The notes under the pieces are model-generated. The model saw nothing but the letters and a program-made list of their open reading frames with translations. It did not search any database and had not been told where the DNA came from. Shown one piece after another: positions 26,528 to 37,924 of a stretch of 64,000 nucleotides of DNA. This DNA comes from Sphaerisporangium sp039871875 (GTDB taxonomy: Bacteria; Actinomycetota; Actinomycetes; Streptosporangiales; Streptosporangiaceae). Where the stretch lies: assembly GCF_039871875.1 (NCBI RefSeq), contig NZ_JBDPMD010000049.1, forward strand, positions 1-64,000, in the 5' to 3' direction. Positions within the stretch are counted from its first letter, which is position 1. Each line of letters begins with the position of its first letter. Made by a program: the position numbers and the translations under genes.

Positions 26528-27238
26528 ATGAGCGAGCAGGGCGAGACCGGCGCGGTCGCCAGTGATCTGGCGGTGCGAAGGCGTGACGAGCTCGGGCTCA
26601 CCCCGAGGCAGCGCAAGATCCTTGAGGTGATCCGCGACTCGGTGCAGCAGCGGGGCTATCCGCCGTCCATGCGCGAGATCGGCGAGGCCGTCCAGCTGAC
26701 CAGCACCTCCAGCGTGTCCCACCAGCTCACCGCGCTCCAGCGCAAGGGATACCTCCGCCGCGACCCCCACCGGCCGCGTGCCCTGGAGGTCCGCCTGCCC
26801 GGTGAGCCCGCCCTCTGGGTGGACCCTGTGGACGGCGAGGAGGAGTCGCTGGTCAGCAGGCCCACCGCGGCGTTCGTCCCGCTGGTCGGCCGCATCGCCG
26901 CCGGTGGCCCCATCCTGGCCGAGGAGCGCGTCGAGGACGTCTTCGCGCTGCCCAAGCAGCTCGTGGGCGAGGGCACGCTGTTCCTGCTCCAGGTCGCCGG
27001 CGACTCCATGATCGAGGCCGCCATCGCGGACGGCGACTGGGTCGTGGTGCGCCAGCAGCCGGTCGCCGACAACGGCGACATCGTCGCCGCCATGATCGAC
27101 GGCGAGGCCACCGTGAAGACCTTCAAGCGCAAGGACGGCCACGTCTGGCTGGTGCCGCAGAACCCCGTCTACGACCCCATCCCCGGCGACGAGGCCACCA
27201 TCCTCGGCAAGGTCACCGCCGTCCTGCGCAAGCTCTGA
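26528..27238 (+). CDS. lexA: SOS response repressor LexA
   Basis: 236 residues from ATG 26528, which follows GGAGGAG; the longer open frame upstream has no ribosome site. The N-terminal winged helix (LTPRQRKILEVIRDSVQQRG, then REIGEAVQLTSTSSVSHQL) binds SOS boxes. The C-terminal S24 peptidase has the Ala-Gly cleavage site in IAAGGP, the nucleophile Ser in VAGDSMIEAAI and the Lys general base in GEATVKTFKRK. RecA filaments trigger self-cleavage after DNA damage. The SOS boxes upstream show self-repression. Confidence 0.97.
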   Translation: MSEQGETGAVASDLAVRRRDELGLTPRQRKILEVIRDSVQQRGYPPSMREIGEAVQLTSTSSVSHQLTALQRKGYLRRDPHRPRALEVRLPGEPALWVDPVDGEEESLVSRPTAAFVPLVGRIAAGGPILAEERVEDVFALPKQLVGEGTLFLLQVAGDSMIEAAIADGDWVVVRQQPVADNGDIVAAMIDGEATVKTFKRKDGHVWLVPQNPVYDPIPGDEATILGKVTAVLRKL

Positions 27239-27262
27239 CCCCGTCCCGTCCGGCCGCCAGGT

Positions 27263-27288
27263 GCCGGGTCAGCGATCGCTGACCCGGC
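27263..27288. terminator. Palindromic terminator between lexA and leuS
   Basis: A perfect 26-bp palindrome, with arms GCCGGGTCAGCGA and TCGCTGACCCGGC, lies between the convergent stops of lexA (27238) and leuS (27312). It can fold from either strand and probably ends both transcripts. Confidence 0.8.
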
Positions 27289-27311
27289 TCTTCGGGTGTC
27301 TTCGCACCGCG

Positions 27312-29771
<2,460 letters not shown>

Positions 29772-29823
29772 GGTCTCGTCCTTTGGTTCATCTGGGGCGC
29801 GGATGGCTTGATCGATCTTGACC

Positions 29824-29892
29824 AATAAATAAACCCCCCGTGTCCACGAGGGGCAGCCGCGTCGACCCGCGTCTCAGCGCGCTCGACGCGGC
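29824..29892 (-). promoter_or_regulatory. Transcription attenuator of leuS (alternative hairpins and terminator)
   Basis: On the minus strand a GC hairpin (CCCCTCGT/ACGGGGGG, 29853-29834) is followed by TTTATTTATT, an intrinsic terminator that is rare in this genome. Upstream, ten-base arms TCGACGCGGC and GCCGCGTCGA (plus-strand 29883-29892 and 29856-29865) form a perfect hairpin around the leader stop. ACGCGGG (29872-29866) in that loop can instead pair with CCCTCGT of the terminator, a possible antiterminator. Confidence 0.72.
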
Positions 29893-29921
29893 CGGCCAAG
29901 AAGCAGGGTCCCGCCACGCAT
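29874..29921 (-). CDS. Leu leader peptide of the leuS attenuator (15 aa)
   Basis: Reads MRGGTLLLGRPRRAR and stops within the loop of the attenuator hairpin. Three consecutive Leu codons (CTG CTT CTT, 29906-29898) include CTT, which is rare in such a GC-rich genome and so a sensitive monitor of Leu-tRNA. TACCCT six bases before the ATG suggests a leaderless transcript starting at or near the start codon. It is too short for ordinary gene finders. Confidence 0.7.
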   Translation of the reverse strand: MRGGTLLLGRPRRAR

Positions 29922-30052
29922 AGCTCAAGGGTAGCGCAGGCCGCAAAGCGCGTTCATATCGTTTGGGCTGCCGGGTGGCCGGGTGATCGAAATGGGGGCA
30001 CATAGCGACCCGATGGTGATAGATCCGTTGTGCCCCGTATGTACCTTTAGTT

Positions 30053-30058
30053 TACGCT
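30053..30058 (+). promoter_or_regulatory. -10 element of a leaderless gene
   Basis: TACGCT lies exactly seven bases before the GTG at 30066. This is the TANNNT-N7-start pattern of actinobacterial leaderless genes. No ribosome site precedes the GTG. Confidence 0.6.
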
Positions 30059-30065
30059 TTTCGCT

Positions 30066-31883
30066 GTGGTGAACTCGTATGGGCCAGGACGCGGCCCGGA
30101 TTTCCCGGGGGACGACCTGCCGATGCAGGATCCGCCGACCGACCCCAACGGCCTGAGGCTGCGGGAACCATTCTCCGATTCTCCTGCGGACACCCCCGCT
30201 CCACATGAGATCATGCCGAGCACCCCCAATCCGGGCATGATTTCGGGAGGTTCGCCCGCGATGGCACCTGAGCAGTCCAGCCGGCCCACGCGGGCCCCGG
30301 CATGGCCGGAAAGCCCCCCGCCGTGGCCGGAGATGCCACCGCCGTCCGCGCCCCCGTCGTACCAGGACCCGGTCGCCCCGCCGCCCGGCCCCTCGCACCA
30401 CACCGGCCGTCCCGAGCACGGCCCCCACGCCACCGGCCCGCAGCCCTACGACACCCCCGTACCGCCGTCGTACGCGCCCCAGCCCACGGGCCCCCAGCAG
30501 TACCCGCCCCAGACGGGGCCGCAGGGGTACACCTCCCAGCCGACCGGACCGCAGGGGTACACCCCGCAGCCCTCCGGACCGCAGCAGTACACCCCGCAGC
30601 CCTCGGGCCCCCAGCAGTACGGCCCCCCGCAGCGCTACGGCTCCCAGCCGACCGGACCACAGCAGTACACGCCGCAGCCGAGCGGCCCCCAGCAGTTCGC
30701 CGGGCAGACCGGCACCCAGCAGTTCGCCGCCGCGGGCACCATGACCGCGCCCGGGACCCCGCCGCCCGTCCCCGCCGACGAGCAGCCCCTCCCCAACGGG
30801 CACGCCCCGGGCCCGGTGAACGGCGCCAACGGCCAGATGCCCGTCCCGCCGGACGGCCCGGGCGCGCGGCAGTACACCCCGCCGGGCACCGAGACCACGG
30901 TGCGGCTCGCCGGGACCGCCGCCCCCGAGCGCACCGCCCCGGCCCCCGGCCGCAGGAGGCGCCCGGACAGCGGCCCCGAGGACCCCTACAAGCCGTTCGT
31001 CACCGCCGGGCAGATCAGCGGCCCGAAGACCCCGCCGCCCGAGCGCCAGCAGCAGTTGTGGAACACCGTCTTCGGTGACAACTACGAGGCCATCGGCGAG
31101 GGCCAGGAGGACGAGGGCACCGGCGGCAGGCGCGTGTGGCTGCTCGCCCTGGTCGCCTCGGTCGCGGTGGCCCTGGTCGCCGCGCTGCTGTGGGCGTTCC
31201 TCGCCGGCCCGCTGCGCTCCGCGCCCGAGGCCGGCGGCGGGCCCGGTGGCGGCGGCGCGAGCGGCGCGGCGTCCCCGCCCGCGGCCAAGCCCACCACGGG
31301 GACCAAGCCGCAGACGGTGGGCAAGCTGCCCAAGTACCGCGGCGAGGCCTCGCCCCGGGCGGGCACGGTCAGCGACGACGCGGCCGGGCTGAACATCCCG
31401 CGCCTCGGCGGCCAGTGGCGTCTCGACACCCGCGCCGACCACATCCGCTCGACGTACGGCTTCGAGACCCGCCAGTACGTCCCCGCCGGCCAGGACACCG
31501 CGGGCAACCCGCAGTTCGCCCAGCTGATGACCGGGCCGCTCGCCGCCTCGCTGGCGTCGAAGTACTCGCCGGACGAGCCGCAGAACCTCACCCCGGTGAT
31601 CAGCGCCGTGGCGTTCGCCGCGCGCAACAAGTTCTTCCCCGAGGGCAACAAGGTCGTCAAGACGGCCGAGCAGCGCCTGACGGCGGGCGGCAAACCCGCG
31701 CGGCTGGTGGCGTACCAGGTCACCGCGGGCGAGCAGAAGACCACCCTGGTGGTCGCCGCGGTGAGCACCGGCGCCGACGTGCCGTCGATCGTCTACATGA
31801 CGGTGCCGGAGACCAAGAAGGCGCTGCTGCCGGACGTCAACACCGTCTTCTCCTCGATCCGCCCCTTCACCGGCGTCTCGTGA
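30066..31883 (+). CDS. Pro/Gln-rich single-pass membrane protein with conserved extracellular domain
   Basis: 605 residues. Residues 1-340 are cytoplasmic, disordered and rich in Pro, Gln and Gly, with repeats of the form TGPQQYTPQPSGPQQY between about residues 140 and 225. A single membrane segment follows (RVWLLALVASVAVALVAALL, near residue 360). A Gly/Ala/Pro linker leads to an extracellular domain of ~190 residues (GTVSDDAAGLNIPRLGGQWRL to NTVFSSIRPF). The same domain ends the protein encoded at 55490-56632. The start GTG is the first codon of an apparent leaderless mRNA. No enzyme motif is seen; a role in envelope assembly or signalling is only a guess. Confidence 0.85.
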   Translation: MVNSYGPGRGPDFPGDDLPMQDPPTDPNGLRLREPFSDSPADTPAPHEIMPSTPNPGMISGGSPAMAPEQSSRPTRAPAWPESPPPWPEMPPPSAPPSYQDPVAPPPGPSHHTGRPEHGPHATGPQPYDTPVPPSYAPQPTGPQQYPPQTGPQGYTSQPTGPQGYTPQPSGPQQYTPQPSGPQQYGPPQRYGSQPTGPQQYTPQPSGPQQFAGQTGTQQFAAAGTMTAPGTPPPVPADEQPLPNGHAPGPVNGANGQMPVPPDGPGARQYTPPGTETTVRLAGTAAPERTAPAPGRRRRPDSGPEDPYKPFVTAGQISGPKTPPPERQQQLWNTVFGDNYEAIGEGQEDEGTGGRRVWLLALVASVAVALVAALLWAFLAGPLRSAPEAGGGPGGGGASGAASPPAAKPTTGTKPQTVGKLPKYRGEASPRAGTVSDDAAGLNIPRLGGQWRLDTRADHIRSTYGFETRQYVPAGQDTAGNPQFAQLMTGPLAASLASKYSPDEPQNLTPVISAVAFAARNKFFPEGNKVVKTAEQRLTAGGKPARLVAYQVTAGEQKTTLVVAAVSTGADVPSIVYMTVPETKKALLPDVNTVFSSIRPFTGVS

Positions 31884-31886
31884 GGT

Positions 31887-31912
31887 GAGGCCGCGCCCGC
31901 GGGCGCGGCCTC
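31887..31912. terminator. Palindromic terminator
   Basis: Perfect palindrome with 13-bp arms GAGGCCGCGCCCG and CGGGCGCGGCCTC, between the convergent stops at 31883 and 31915. It is likely used from both strands. Confidence 0.8.
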
Positions 31913-31914
31913 GT

Positions 31915-33198
31915 TCACCGGAAGTCGCAGGGCAGGTGCTTGACGCCGTTGATGAAGCTGGAGAACAGCAGCTCGGGGTGGCCCGCCTCGATGGACGGCA
32001 CCCGCGAGAGCAGCTCGCGGAACATCACGGTGATCTCGCGACGGGCCAGGTGGGCGCCGAGGCAGAAGTGCGGTCCCGGCCCGCCGAAGCCGACGTGCGG
32101 GTTGGGGTCGCGGGTGATGTCGAAGCGATAGGGGTCGTCGAAGACGGCGGCGTCCCGGTTGGCCGACCAGTAGTACAGGACGGTCTTGTCGCCCTCGCGG
32201 TAGTCCACGCCGTTCACGGTGACGTCACGGGTGACCTTGCGGCGCATGTAGTTGACCGGGGAGGCGAGCCGCACGATCTCCTCGACGGCCTTCGGCGCGT
32301 ACCTGTCGATGTCGGACAGCCACAAGCGCTTCTGGCCGGGGTTGCGGGTGAGCAGCAACAGGCCCTGGGAGATGGCGTTGCGGGTGGTCTCGTTGCCGGC
32401 CACCACGAGCAGGATGAAGAACGACCCGAGCTCCTGCAGGGTGAGCCGCTCGCCGTCGATGTTGGCGTTCACCAGCGCGGAGATGAGGTCGCCCGTGGGT
32501 TTCTCCGCGCGCTCGGCGGCAAGCTCCTGAACGAGCTGCTGCAGCTCCGACCCGGCGGTGAGCAGGGCGGTCACCACACTGTCCATGTCGGCCCGCGGGA
32601 CGTACTCGGGGTCGGAGGCGCCGAGCACGATGTTGGAGCGGTCGTAGACGAACCGGTAGTCCTTCTCCGGGATGCCCATCATGTCGCAGATGATCTTCAA
32701 CGGCAGGCGCGCCGCGACCTCGGTCACGAAGTCGCAGCCGGGGCCCTTCTCCAGCAGTTCGTCCACCACGACCGAGGCGGCGATCTGCACGTCCTCCTCG
32801 AACTTCTGGATCATCTTCGGGGTGAACGCGCGGGACACGATGCGGCGCAGGCGCGCGTGCCGGGGGTCGTCCATATTGATCATCGAACCGAAGTACTCGG
32901 TGAACTCCGGCGGCATGTCGGGGATGTTGGTCGCGCCGCCCGACCCCGAGCTGAACACCTCGGGATTGCGGCTGATCTCCAAGACGTCCGCGTGGCGCAC
33001 GACGGCGTGGTAGCCCCGGCCCGGTGGCGCGTACGTCACCTCCGGCTCGGCGAAGAACATGGGGGTGTCCCTCGCCCGCAGCAGCTCGAAGGCGTGCTCC
33101 CTCTCGGCCATGGGACGGGCCCAGAAGTCCCAGTCCGACAGGTCGATCTGGTCGCAGGAGGTGATCGGCCGGCGCTCCTGCGGTGTTCCCACTGTCAT
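31915..33198 (-). CDS. Cytochrome P450 (CYP124/125-like)
   Basis: 427 residues from ATG 33198; the longer open frame upstream is the shadow of the GMC gene. Motifs: MINMDDPRHARLRRIVSRAF (helix C region), I-helix AGNETT at 267-272, ExxR as EIVR at 307-310 and the heme loop FGGPGPHFCLGAH with Cys379 as iron ligand. It is soluble, so it needs a separate ferredoxin and reductase; none is adjacent. The sequence style is that of actinobacterial P450s hydroxylating terminal carbons of methyl-branched lipids or sterol side chains. The neighbours support lipid oxidation. TTGACG lies about 17 bp before AATCAT, close to the start. Confidence 0.9.
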   Translation of the reverse strand: MTVGTPQERRPITSCDQIDLSDWDFWARPMAEREHAFELLRARDTPMFFAEPEVTYAPPGRGYHAVVRHADVLEISRNPEVFSSGSGGATNIPDMPPEFTEYFGSMINMDDPRHARLRRIVSRAFTPKMIQKFEEDVQIAASVVVDELLEKGPGCDFVTEVAARLPLKIICDMMGIPEKDYRFVYDRSNIVLGASDPEYVPRADMDSVVTALLTAGSELQQLVQELAAERAEKPTGDLISALVNANIDGERLTLQELGSFFILLVVAGNETTRNAISQGLLLLTRNPGQKRLWLSDIDRYAPKAVEEIVRLASPVNYMRRKVTRDVTVNGVDYREGDKTVLYYWSANRDAAVFDDPYRFDITRDPNPHVGFGGPGPHFCLGAHLARREITVMFRELLSRVPSIEAGHPELLFSSFINGVKHLPCDFR

Positions 33199-33260
33199 CG
33201 TCCCATGATTGAGAAAGCGCACACTTACGTCAAACGGCCCGGACCCGCGCGCGGCCCGTC

Positions 33261-34808
33261 TCAGGACGCCTTGATGAGGTCCGCCGCCCGCTCGGCGATC
33301 ATGACGGTGGGGGCGTGGGTGTGGCCGCGGTTCAGCGTCGGCATCACCGAGGCGTCCACCACACGCAGGCCCGGCATGCCGACGACACGCAGGGACGGGT
33401 CGACGACCGCGTCCGGGCCGAGGCCCATCGCGCAGGTGCCCACCGGGTGGTACAGCGTCTCGCTCTTGACCCGCACCAGCCTGGCCAGCTCCTCGTCGGT
33501 CTCCGAGCCGTCGTACGGTGCCACCGGCGTCCCCGCGTACGGCTTCAGCGACGGCGTGGCGAACAGCTCCTTGGCCGTCTTCAGGCCGGCCACCAGGCGC
33601 CGCACGTCGCTCTCGGCGCTCAGGTAGCAGGGGTCGATGCGCACCCCGCCGTCGTCGGCCAGGGTGACCCGGCCACGGCTCTCCGGCCGCAGCAGCACCA
33701 CCCCGATGGTGAGGCCGTGACCGGGCGGCGGGGTCAGCCCGTGGTCGGCGAAGATGACCGGGGCGAACACGAGCTCCAGGTCCGGCGCGGGTTCGGCCGG
33801 TCCCGAGCGCACGAACGCCACCGCCTCGCCGACGTTGGAGGTGAGCATGCCGCGGCCGGCGAGCAGGAAACGCGCGAGGTTGCCGAGCGACTCGGCCGCC
33901 GCGAGGGTGACCGGCTGCGGGCAGCTCAGCACGATGCCGCACGCCAGGTGGTCGCTGAGGCCGCGGCCCACCCCCGGCAGCTCGTGCCGCGGCTCGACGC
34001 CCGCGGCGCGCAGGTCGCCGGGGTCACCGATGCCCGAGCTCAGCAGCAGGTGGGGCGAGCCGACCGTCCCGGCGGAGAGCACGACCTCGCGGGTGGCGGT
34101 GACCCGGCGCCCGTCGCCGTACTCGACCCCGGTGGCCCGGCCGTCCGCGTCGAACAGCACCCGGCGGGCCTGCGCGCCGGTGAGCACGGTCAGGTTGGGG
34201 CGGCGCCTCGCCGGGCGCAGGTAGGCGTCGGCGCAGCTCCACCTGCGGCCGCGGCGCTGCGTCACGGGGGTGGGCGCGAACCCCTCGTTGGACGGGCCGT
34301 TCAGCTCCGGGAGCCGGGTCAGCCCGATCTCCTCGCACGCCCGCAGGAAGGCCGCCGTGGCGACGTTCGGGCTGCGCAGCTCGCTGATGTGGAGAGGGCC
34401 GTCCGTGCCGTACACGCCGCCGTGGTTGGAGCCGGTGCGCCGCTCGGCCCGCTGGAAGTACGGCAGCACCTCGTCGTAGGACCAGCCGGGCAGTCCCCAG
34501 CCGTCGTAGTCGTCGCGGTGGCCGCGCACCCACATCTGCGCGTTGATGGAGGACGAGCCGCCGAGTGTGCGGCCGCGCGGCCAGTACAGCTCGCGATCGT
34601 CCATCCCGGCCTGCTTGACGGTGGTGAAGTCCCAGTCGTACTCGGTCTTGAACAGCTTGGAGAACGCGACGGGGACGCGGATCTCCGTCTTGCGGTCCGG
34701 GCCGCCCGCTTCCAGCAGGCCGACCCGCACGGAGGGGTCCTCCGAGAGCCGGGCCGCGAGAACGCAGCCCGCCGAGCCCGCACCCACGATGACGTAGTCG
34801 AATTCCAT
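33261..34808 (-). CDS. GMC-family FAD-dependent alcohol oxidoreductase
   Basis: 515 residues from ATG 34808 with GGAGGG seven bases upstream. The N-terminal FAD motif VIVGAGSAG is at residues 6-14. GMC signature 1 is in GRTLGGSSSINAQMWVRGHR, and signature 2 in LSAGTVGSPHLLLSSGIG. The C-terminal catalytic region has YHPVGTCAMG and NRGHTHAPTVMIAE. It resembles choline/alcohol dehydrogenases of the family. Placed 62 bp before the P450 gene on the same strand, it could oxidise the alcohol the P450 makes. The substrate is inferred from context only. Confidence 0.92.
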   Translation of the reverse strand: MEFDYVIVGAGSAGCVLAARLSEDPSVRVGLLEAGGPDRKTEIRVPVAFSKLFKTEYDWDFTTVKQAGMDDRELYWPRGRTLGGSSSINAQMWVRGHRDDYDGWGLPGWSYDEVLPYFQRAERRTGSNHGGVYGTDGPLHISELRSPNVATAAFLRACEEIGLTRLPELNGPSNEGFAPTPVTQRRGRRWSCADAYLRPARRRPNLTVLTGAQARRVLFDADGRATGVEYGDGRRVTATREVVLSAGTVGSPHLLLSSGIGDPGDLRAAGVEPRHELPGVGRGLSDHLACGIVLSCPQPVTLAAAESLGNLARFLLAGRGMLTSNVGEAVAFVRSGPAEPAPDLELVFAPVIFADHGLTPPPGHGLTIGVVLLRPESRGRVTLADDGGVRIDPCYLSAESDVRRLVAGLKTAKELFATPSLKPYAGTPVAPYDGSETDEELARLVRVKSETLYHPVGTCAMGLGPDAVVDPSLRVVGMPGLRVVDASVMPTLNRGHTHAPTVMIAERAADLIKAS

Positions 34809-34984
34809 CTCCGGCCCTCCGGGGGAAAGGTCACCACCTGCCTCACCGTAATTACGCCCGCGCGCCACCGGCCGGCCATGGCCGTTACCGATTAGTAGCC
34901 CTCGACTGCCAAGATGACGCCAATCTTGAAGCGGGCAAGCGTCCCACGGCCCCCCGTGACGCCCAGAAGTGGAGGAACGCTGCA

Positions 34985-36538
34985 ATGCTCAACCTGTCGG
35001 TCATCTTGGAGGACAGCGCTCGTGAGTGCCCGGACCGCACCGCGGTCGTGATCGGGGACGTGCGGATCCCGTACTCCGTGCTCGACACGCTGGCCAACCA
35101 GGTGGCCGGGCTGCTGGCCTCCCGCGGGATCGGCCGGGGGGACACCGTGGCGCTGGCGTGCCCCAACCTGCCGTACTTCCCGTTCGTCTACTACGGCATC
35201 CTCAAGGCCAGCGCCACCGTCGTGCCGCTGAACGTGCTGCTGCAGTCCCGGGAGATCGCCTACCACCTGCGTGACTGCGGCGCCCGCGCGTTGTTCTGCT
35301 TCGAGGGCACGCCGGAGCTGCCGCTCGGCGAACGCGGGCACGCGGGCTTCCGCGAGGCGATCGGGGCCGGCTCCCCGGACGCGGGCAACTTCATCTCGCT
35401 GCCCGCCACGCCGTTCGCCACCGAGTCGGGCATCGAGGGCGTGGAGACGCTGTGGACGGCGCTGGACGGGCTGCCCGGCACGTTCGAGACCGTGGCCACC
35501 GCGCCGGACGACACCGCGGTCATCCTCTACACCAGCGGCACCACAGGGCAGCCCAAGGGCGCCGAGCTGAGCCACCAGAACATGCTGATGAACGCCCTGG
35601 TGTCGGACCAGATGTTCGAGCGCACCCCGCACGACGTGTTCCTCGCGACGCTGCCGCTGTTCCACTCGTTCGGGCAGACCGTGGTGATGAACATCGGGCT
35701 GCGGCGGCGCGCCACCCTGGTGCTGATGCCGCGGTTCGAGCCCGGGGAGGCGCTCCGGCTGATGCGCGACGAAGGCGTCACCATGTTCGCGGGCGTCCCC
35801 ACGATGTACTGGGCCATGCTCACCGCCATCCACACCGGCGAGGTCGAGGTGCCGATGAGCCTGCACACCGCCGTGTCGGGCGGGGCGTCGCTGCCGGTGG
35901 AGGTGCTGAAGGACTTCGGCACGACGTTCGGCGTGCCGGTGCTCGAAGGGTACGGCCTGTCGGAGACGTCACCGGTGGCGAGCTTCAACCAGCCGGGCCG
36001 GCCCGCCAAGGCGGGCTCCATCGGCACGCCGATCTGGGGCGTGGAGATGAAGCTCATCGACCCGGACTGGAACGACATCGACGGCGACCAGCCCGGCGAG
36101 ATCGCCATCCGCGGCCACAACGTCATGAAGGGCTACCTCGGGCGCCCCGACGCCACCGCGGAGGCGATGCGCGGCGGGTGGTTCCGCACCGGCGACATCG
36201 CCACCCGGGACGCCGACGGCTACTACTTCGTCGTCGACCGCGCCAAGGACATGATCATCCGCGGTGGGTTCAACGTGTACCCGCGCGAGATCGAGGAGGT
36301 CCTGATGACGCACGAGGCGGTCTCGCTCGCCGCCGTCGTCGGCGTGCCGCACCCCTCGCACGGCGAGGAGGTCAAGGCGTACGTGATCCTGCGGCAGGGG
36401 GCGTCGATCGGCGAGGACGAACTGGTCAAGTGGTGCCAGGAGAACATGGCGTCCTACAAGTACCCGCGGCTGGTGGAGTTCCGCGAGTCGTTCCCGATGA
36501 CGGCCAGCGGCAAGATCCTCAAGCGCGAGCTGCGCTGA
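34985..36538 (+). CDS. Fatty acyl-CoA ligase (AMP-binding, FadD-like)
   Basis: 517 residues. Adenylate-forming motifs: ILYTSGTTGQPKGAELSH at about 180-197, YGLSETSPVASFNQPG, RTGDIATRD, and the C-terminal GGFNVYPREIEE with the catalytic Lys region MTASGKILKRELR at the end. It activates a carboxylic acid, probably a medium or long fatty acid, to its CoA thioester through an acyl-AMP. It diverges from the GMC/P450 pair, 176 bp apart. With the racemase and 10-methyl lipid genes nearby, branched-chain acids are a plausible substrate. Confidence 0.92.
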   Translation: MLNLSVILEDSARECPDRTAVVIGDVRIPYSVLDTLANQVAGLLASRGIGRGDTVALACPNLPYFPFVYYGILKASATVVPLNVLLQSREIAYHLRDCGARALFCFEGTPELPLGERGHAGFREAIGAGSPDAGNFISLPATPFATESGIEGVETLWTALDGLPGTFETVATAPDDTAVILYTSGTTGQPKGAELSHQNMLMNALVSDQMFERTPHDVFLATLPLFHSFGQTVVMNIGLRRRATLVLMPRFEPGEALRLMRDEGVTMFAGVPTMYWAMLTAIHTGEVEVPMSLHTAVSGGASLPVEVLKDFGTTFGVPVLEGYGLSETSPVASFNQPGRPAKAGSIGTPIWGVEMKLIDPDWNDIDGDQPGEIAIRGHNVMKGYLGRPDATAEAMRGGWFRTGDIATRDADGYYFVVDRAKDMIIRGGFNVYPREIEEVLMTHEAVSLAAVVGVPHPSHGEEVKAYVILRQGASIGEDELVKWCQENMASYKYPRLVEFRESFPMTASGKILKRELR

Positions 36539-36579
36539 CGCCTCGGGACACGCCCGCTCCTGGGGCGGGGGACCGGAGC

Positions 36580-36606
36580 GGACGGCGGGCGGGGTGCCCG
36601 CCGTCC
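36580..36606. terminator. Hairpin terminator after the acyl-CoA ligase gene
   Basis: Arms GGACGGCGGGC and GCCCGCCGTCC enclose a five-base loop GGGGT. It lies between convergent stops at 36538 and 36652. Confidence 0.78.
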
Positions 36607-36651
36607 GATCGGCCGCGTACGATCAGGCCGGCGGAGGGCGGCCGGGGCCGG

Positions 36652-37911
36652 TCAGGGCCAGCCGACCGCCGGGCGCAGGGAGACGCCGGACTCGCCCCTG
36701 TCGCCGAGCTTCACACCGAGCACCTGGTGGAGCTGCACCTTGTTGCGCTCGAAGCCCACGACGCAGCCCGCCATGTACAGGCGCCACACCCGCGCGGTGC
36801 CCTGGCCGACCTCCTGCACCGCCTCGTCCCAGTGGGCGTCGAGGTTGGCGCACCACTTCTCCAGGGTCTTGGCGTAGTGCTCCCGGAGGTTCTCCTCGTG
36901 CCGGATCTCGAAGCCGGTGTCCTCCATCTCGCGCACGAGGTGGCCGATCGACTCGAGCTCGCCGTCGGGGAAGACGTAGCGGTTGATGAAACCGCCCTTG
37001 TTGATCGTGCGCTCCTTGCCGGTGGGCCGGGTGATGCAGTGGTTCAGCAGGCGGCCGCCGGGCTGGAGCTTGCCGTACAGGAAGCCGAAGTAGGAGGGGA
37101 GCTGGTCCTTGCCGATGTGCTCGGTGAGACCGATGGAGCTGACCGCGTCGAAGCCGGTCTCGGTGACGTCGCGGTAGTCGGAGAAACGCACCTCGACCAG
37201 CTCGGACAGGCCGGCCTCGGCGATGGCCTTCTGCGCCCACTCGGCCTGCTGGCGCGACAGCGTGACGCCGAGACCCTTCACGCCGTAGTGCTTGGCCGCG
37301 TGCATGACCATGCCGCCCCAGCCGCAGCCGACGTCCAGCAGGCGCATGCCCGGCTTGAGGTCGAGCTTCCTGGCGACGAGGTCGAACTTGGCGAACTGCG
37401 CCTCCTCCAGCGAGGAGGTCTCCTCGGGGAACACCGCGCAGGTGTAGGCCATCGACGGGCCGAGCACCCACTCGTAGAACCGGTTGGAGACGTCGTAGTG
37501 ATGGTGGATCGCCTCGGCGTCACGCTGCTTGGCGTGACGGCTGCCGAGTTTCGCCATGGTGCTGCGCCGCACCTCCTGCGGCGGCAGCGGCACCCGCATC
37601 AGCAGGGGTTTGACGCCGAGCGACCGGGCGACGGCGATCTTCTCGCGCATCGGCATGTCGTTCAGCGTGACCGACGCCATCTGCGACAGCAGGGTGTACA
37701 TGTCGCCGTGCACATCGATGTGCCCCGCCACGTACGCCCTGGCCAGGCCCATCTCGCCGGGGGCCTGCGCGAGGTACGCGATCGCGATGGGGGACTTCAC
37801 CTCGAGATGCACCGTGGCGTCCGAGCGCCCCGCCTTGCTGCCGTCATAAGCGGAGAACGACACATTCGCCTCCGGCCCGACGATCTTCTCGAAGATCTGG
37901 GCGAGTGTCAT
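36652..37911 (-). CDS. tmsB: SAM-dependent methyltransferase of the CFA-synthase family (TmsB/BfaB-like)
   Basis: 419 residues from ATG 37911 with GAGGAGG eight bases upstream. The C-terminal two-thirds is a mycolic/cyclopropane fatty acid synthase fold: HHHYDVSNRFYEWVLGPSM, SAM site LLDVGCGWGG near residue 190, LTEHIG and NHCITRPTG. The N-terminal extension matches CFA-type enzymes acting on phospholipid acyl chains. It lies 13 bp downstream of an FAD-binding oxidoreductase. In mycobacteria and Thermomonospora that exact pair makes 10-methylene and then 10-methyl (tuberculostearic-type) acids from oleoyl chains. The assignment rests on family plus pairing; a plain cyclopropane synthase is the alternative. 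Confidence 0.85.
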   Translation of the reverse strand: MTLAQIFEKIVGPEANVSFSAYDGSKAGRSDATVHLEVKSPIAIAYLAQAPGEMGLARAYVAGHIDVHGDMYTLLSQMASVTLNDMPMREKIAVARSLGVKPLLMRVPLPPQEVRRSTMAKLGSRHAKQRDAEAIHHHYDVSNRFYEWVLGPSMAYTCAVFPEETSSLEEAQFAKFDLVARKLDLKPGMRLLDVGCGWGGMVMHAAKHYGVKGLGVTLSRQQAEWAQKAIAEAGLSELVEVRFSDYRDVTETGFDAVSSIGLTEHIGKDQLPSYFGFLYGKLQPGGRLLNHCITRPTGKERTINKGGFINRYVFPDGELESIGHLVREMEDTGFEIRHEENLREHYAKTLEKWCANLDAHWDEAVQEVGQGTARVWRLYMAGCVVGFERNKVQLHQVLGVKLGDRGESGVSLRPAVGWP

Positions 37912-37924
37912 CGAACCAACCTCC

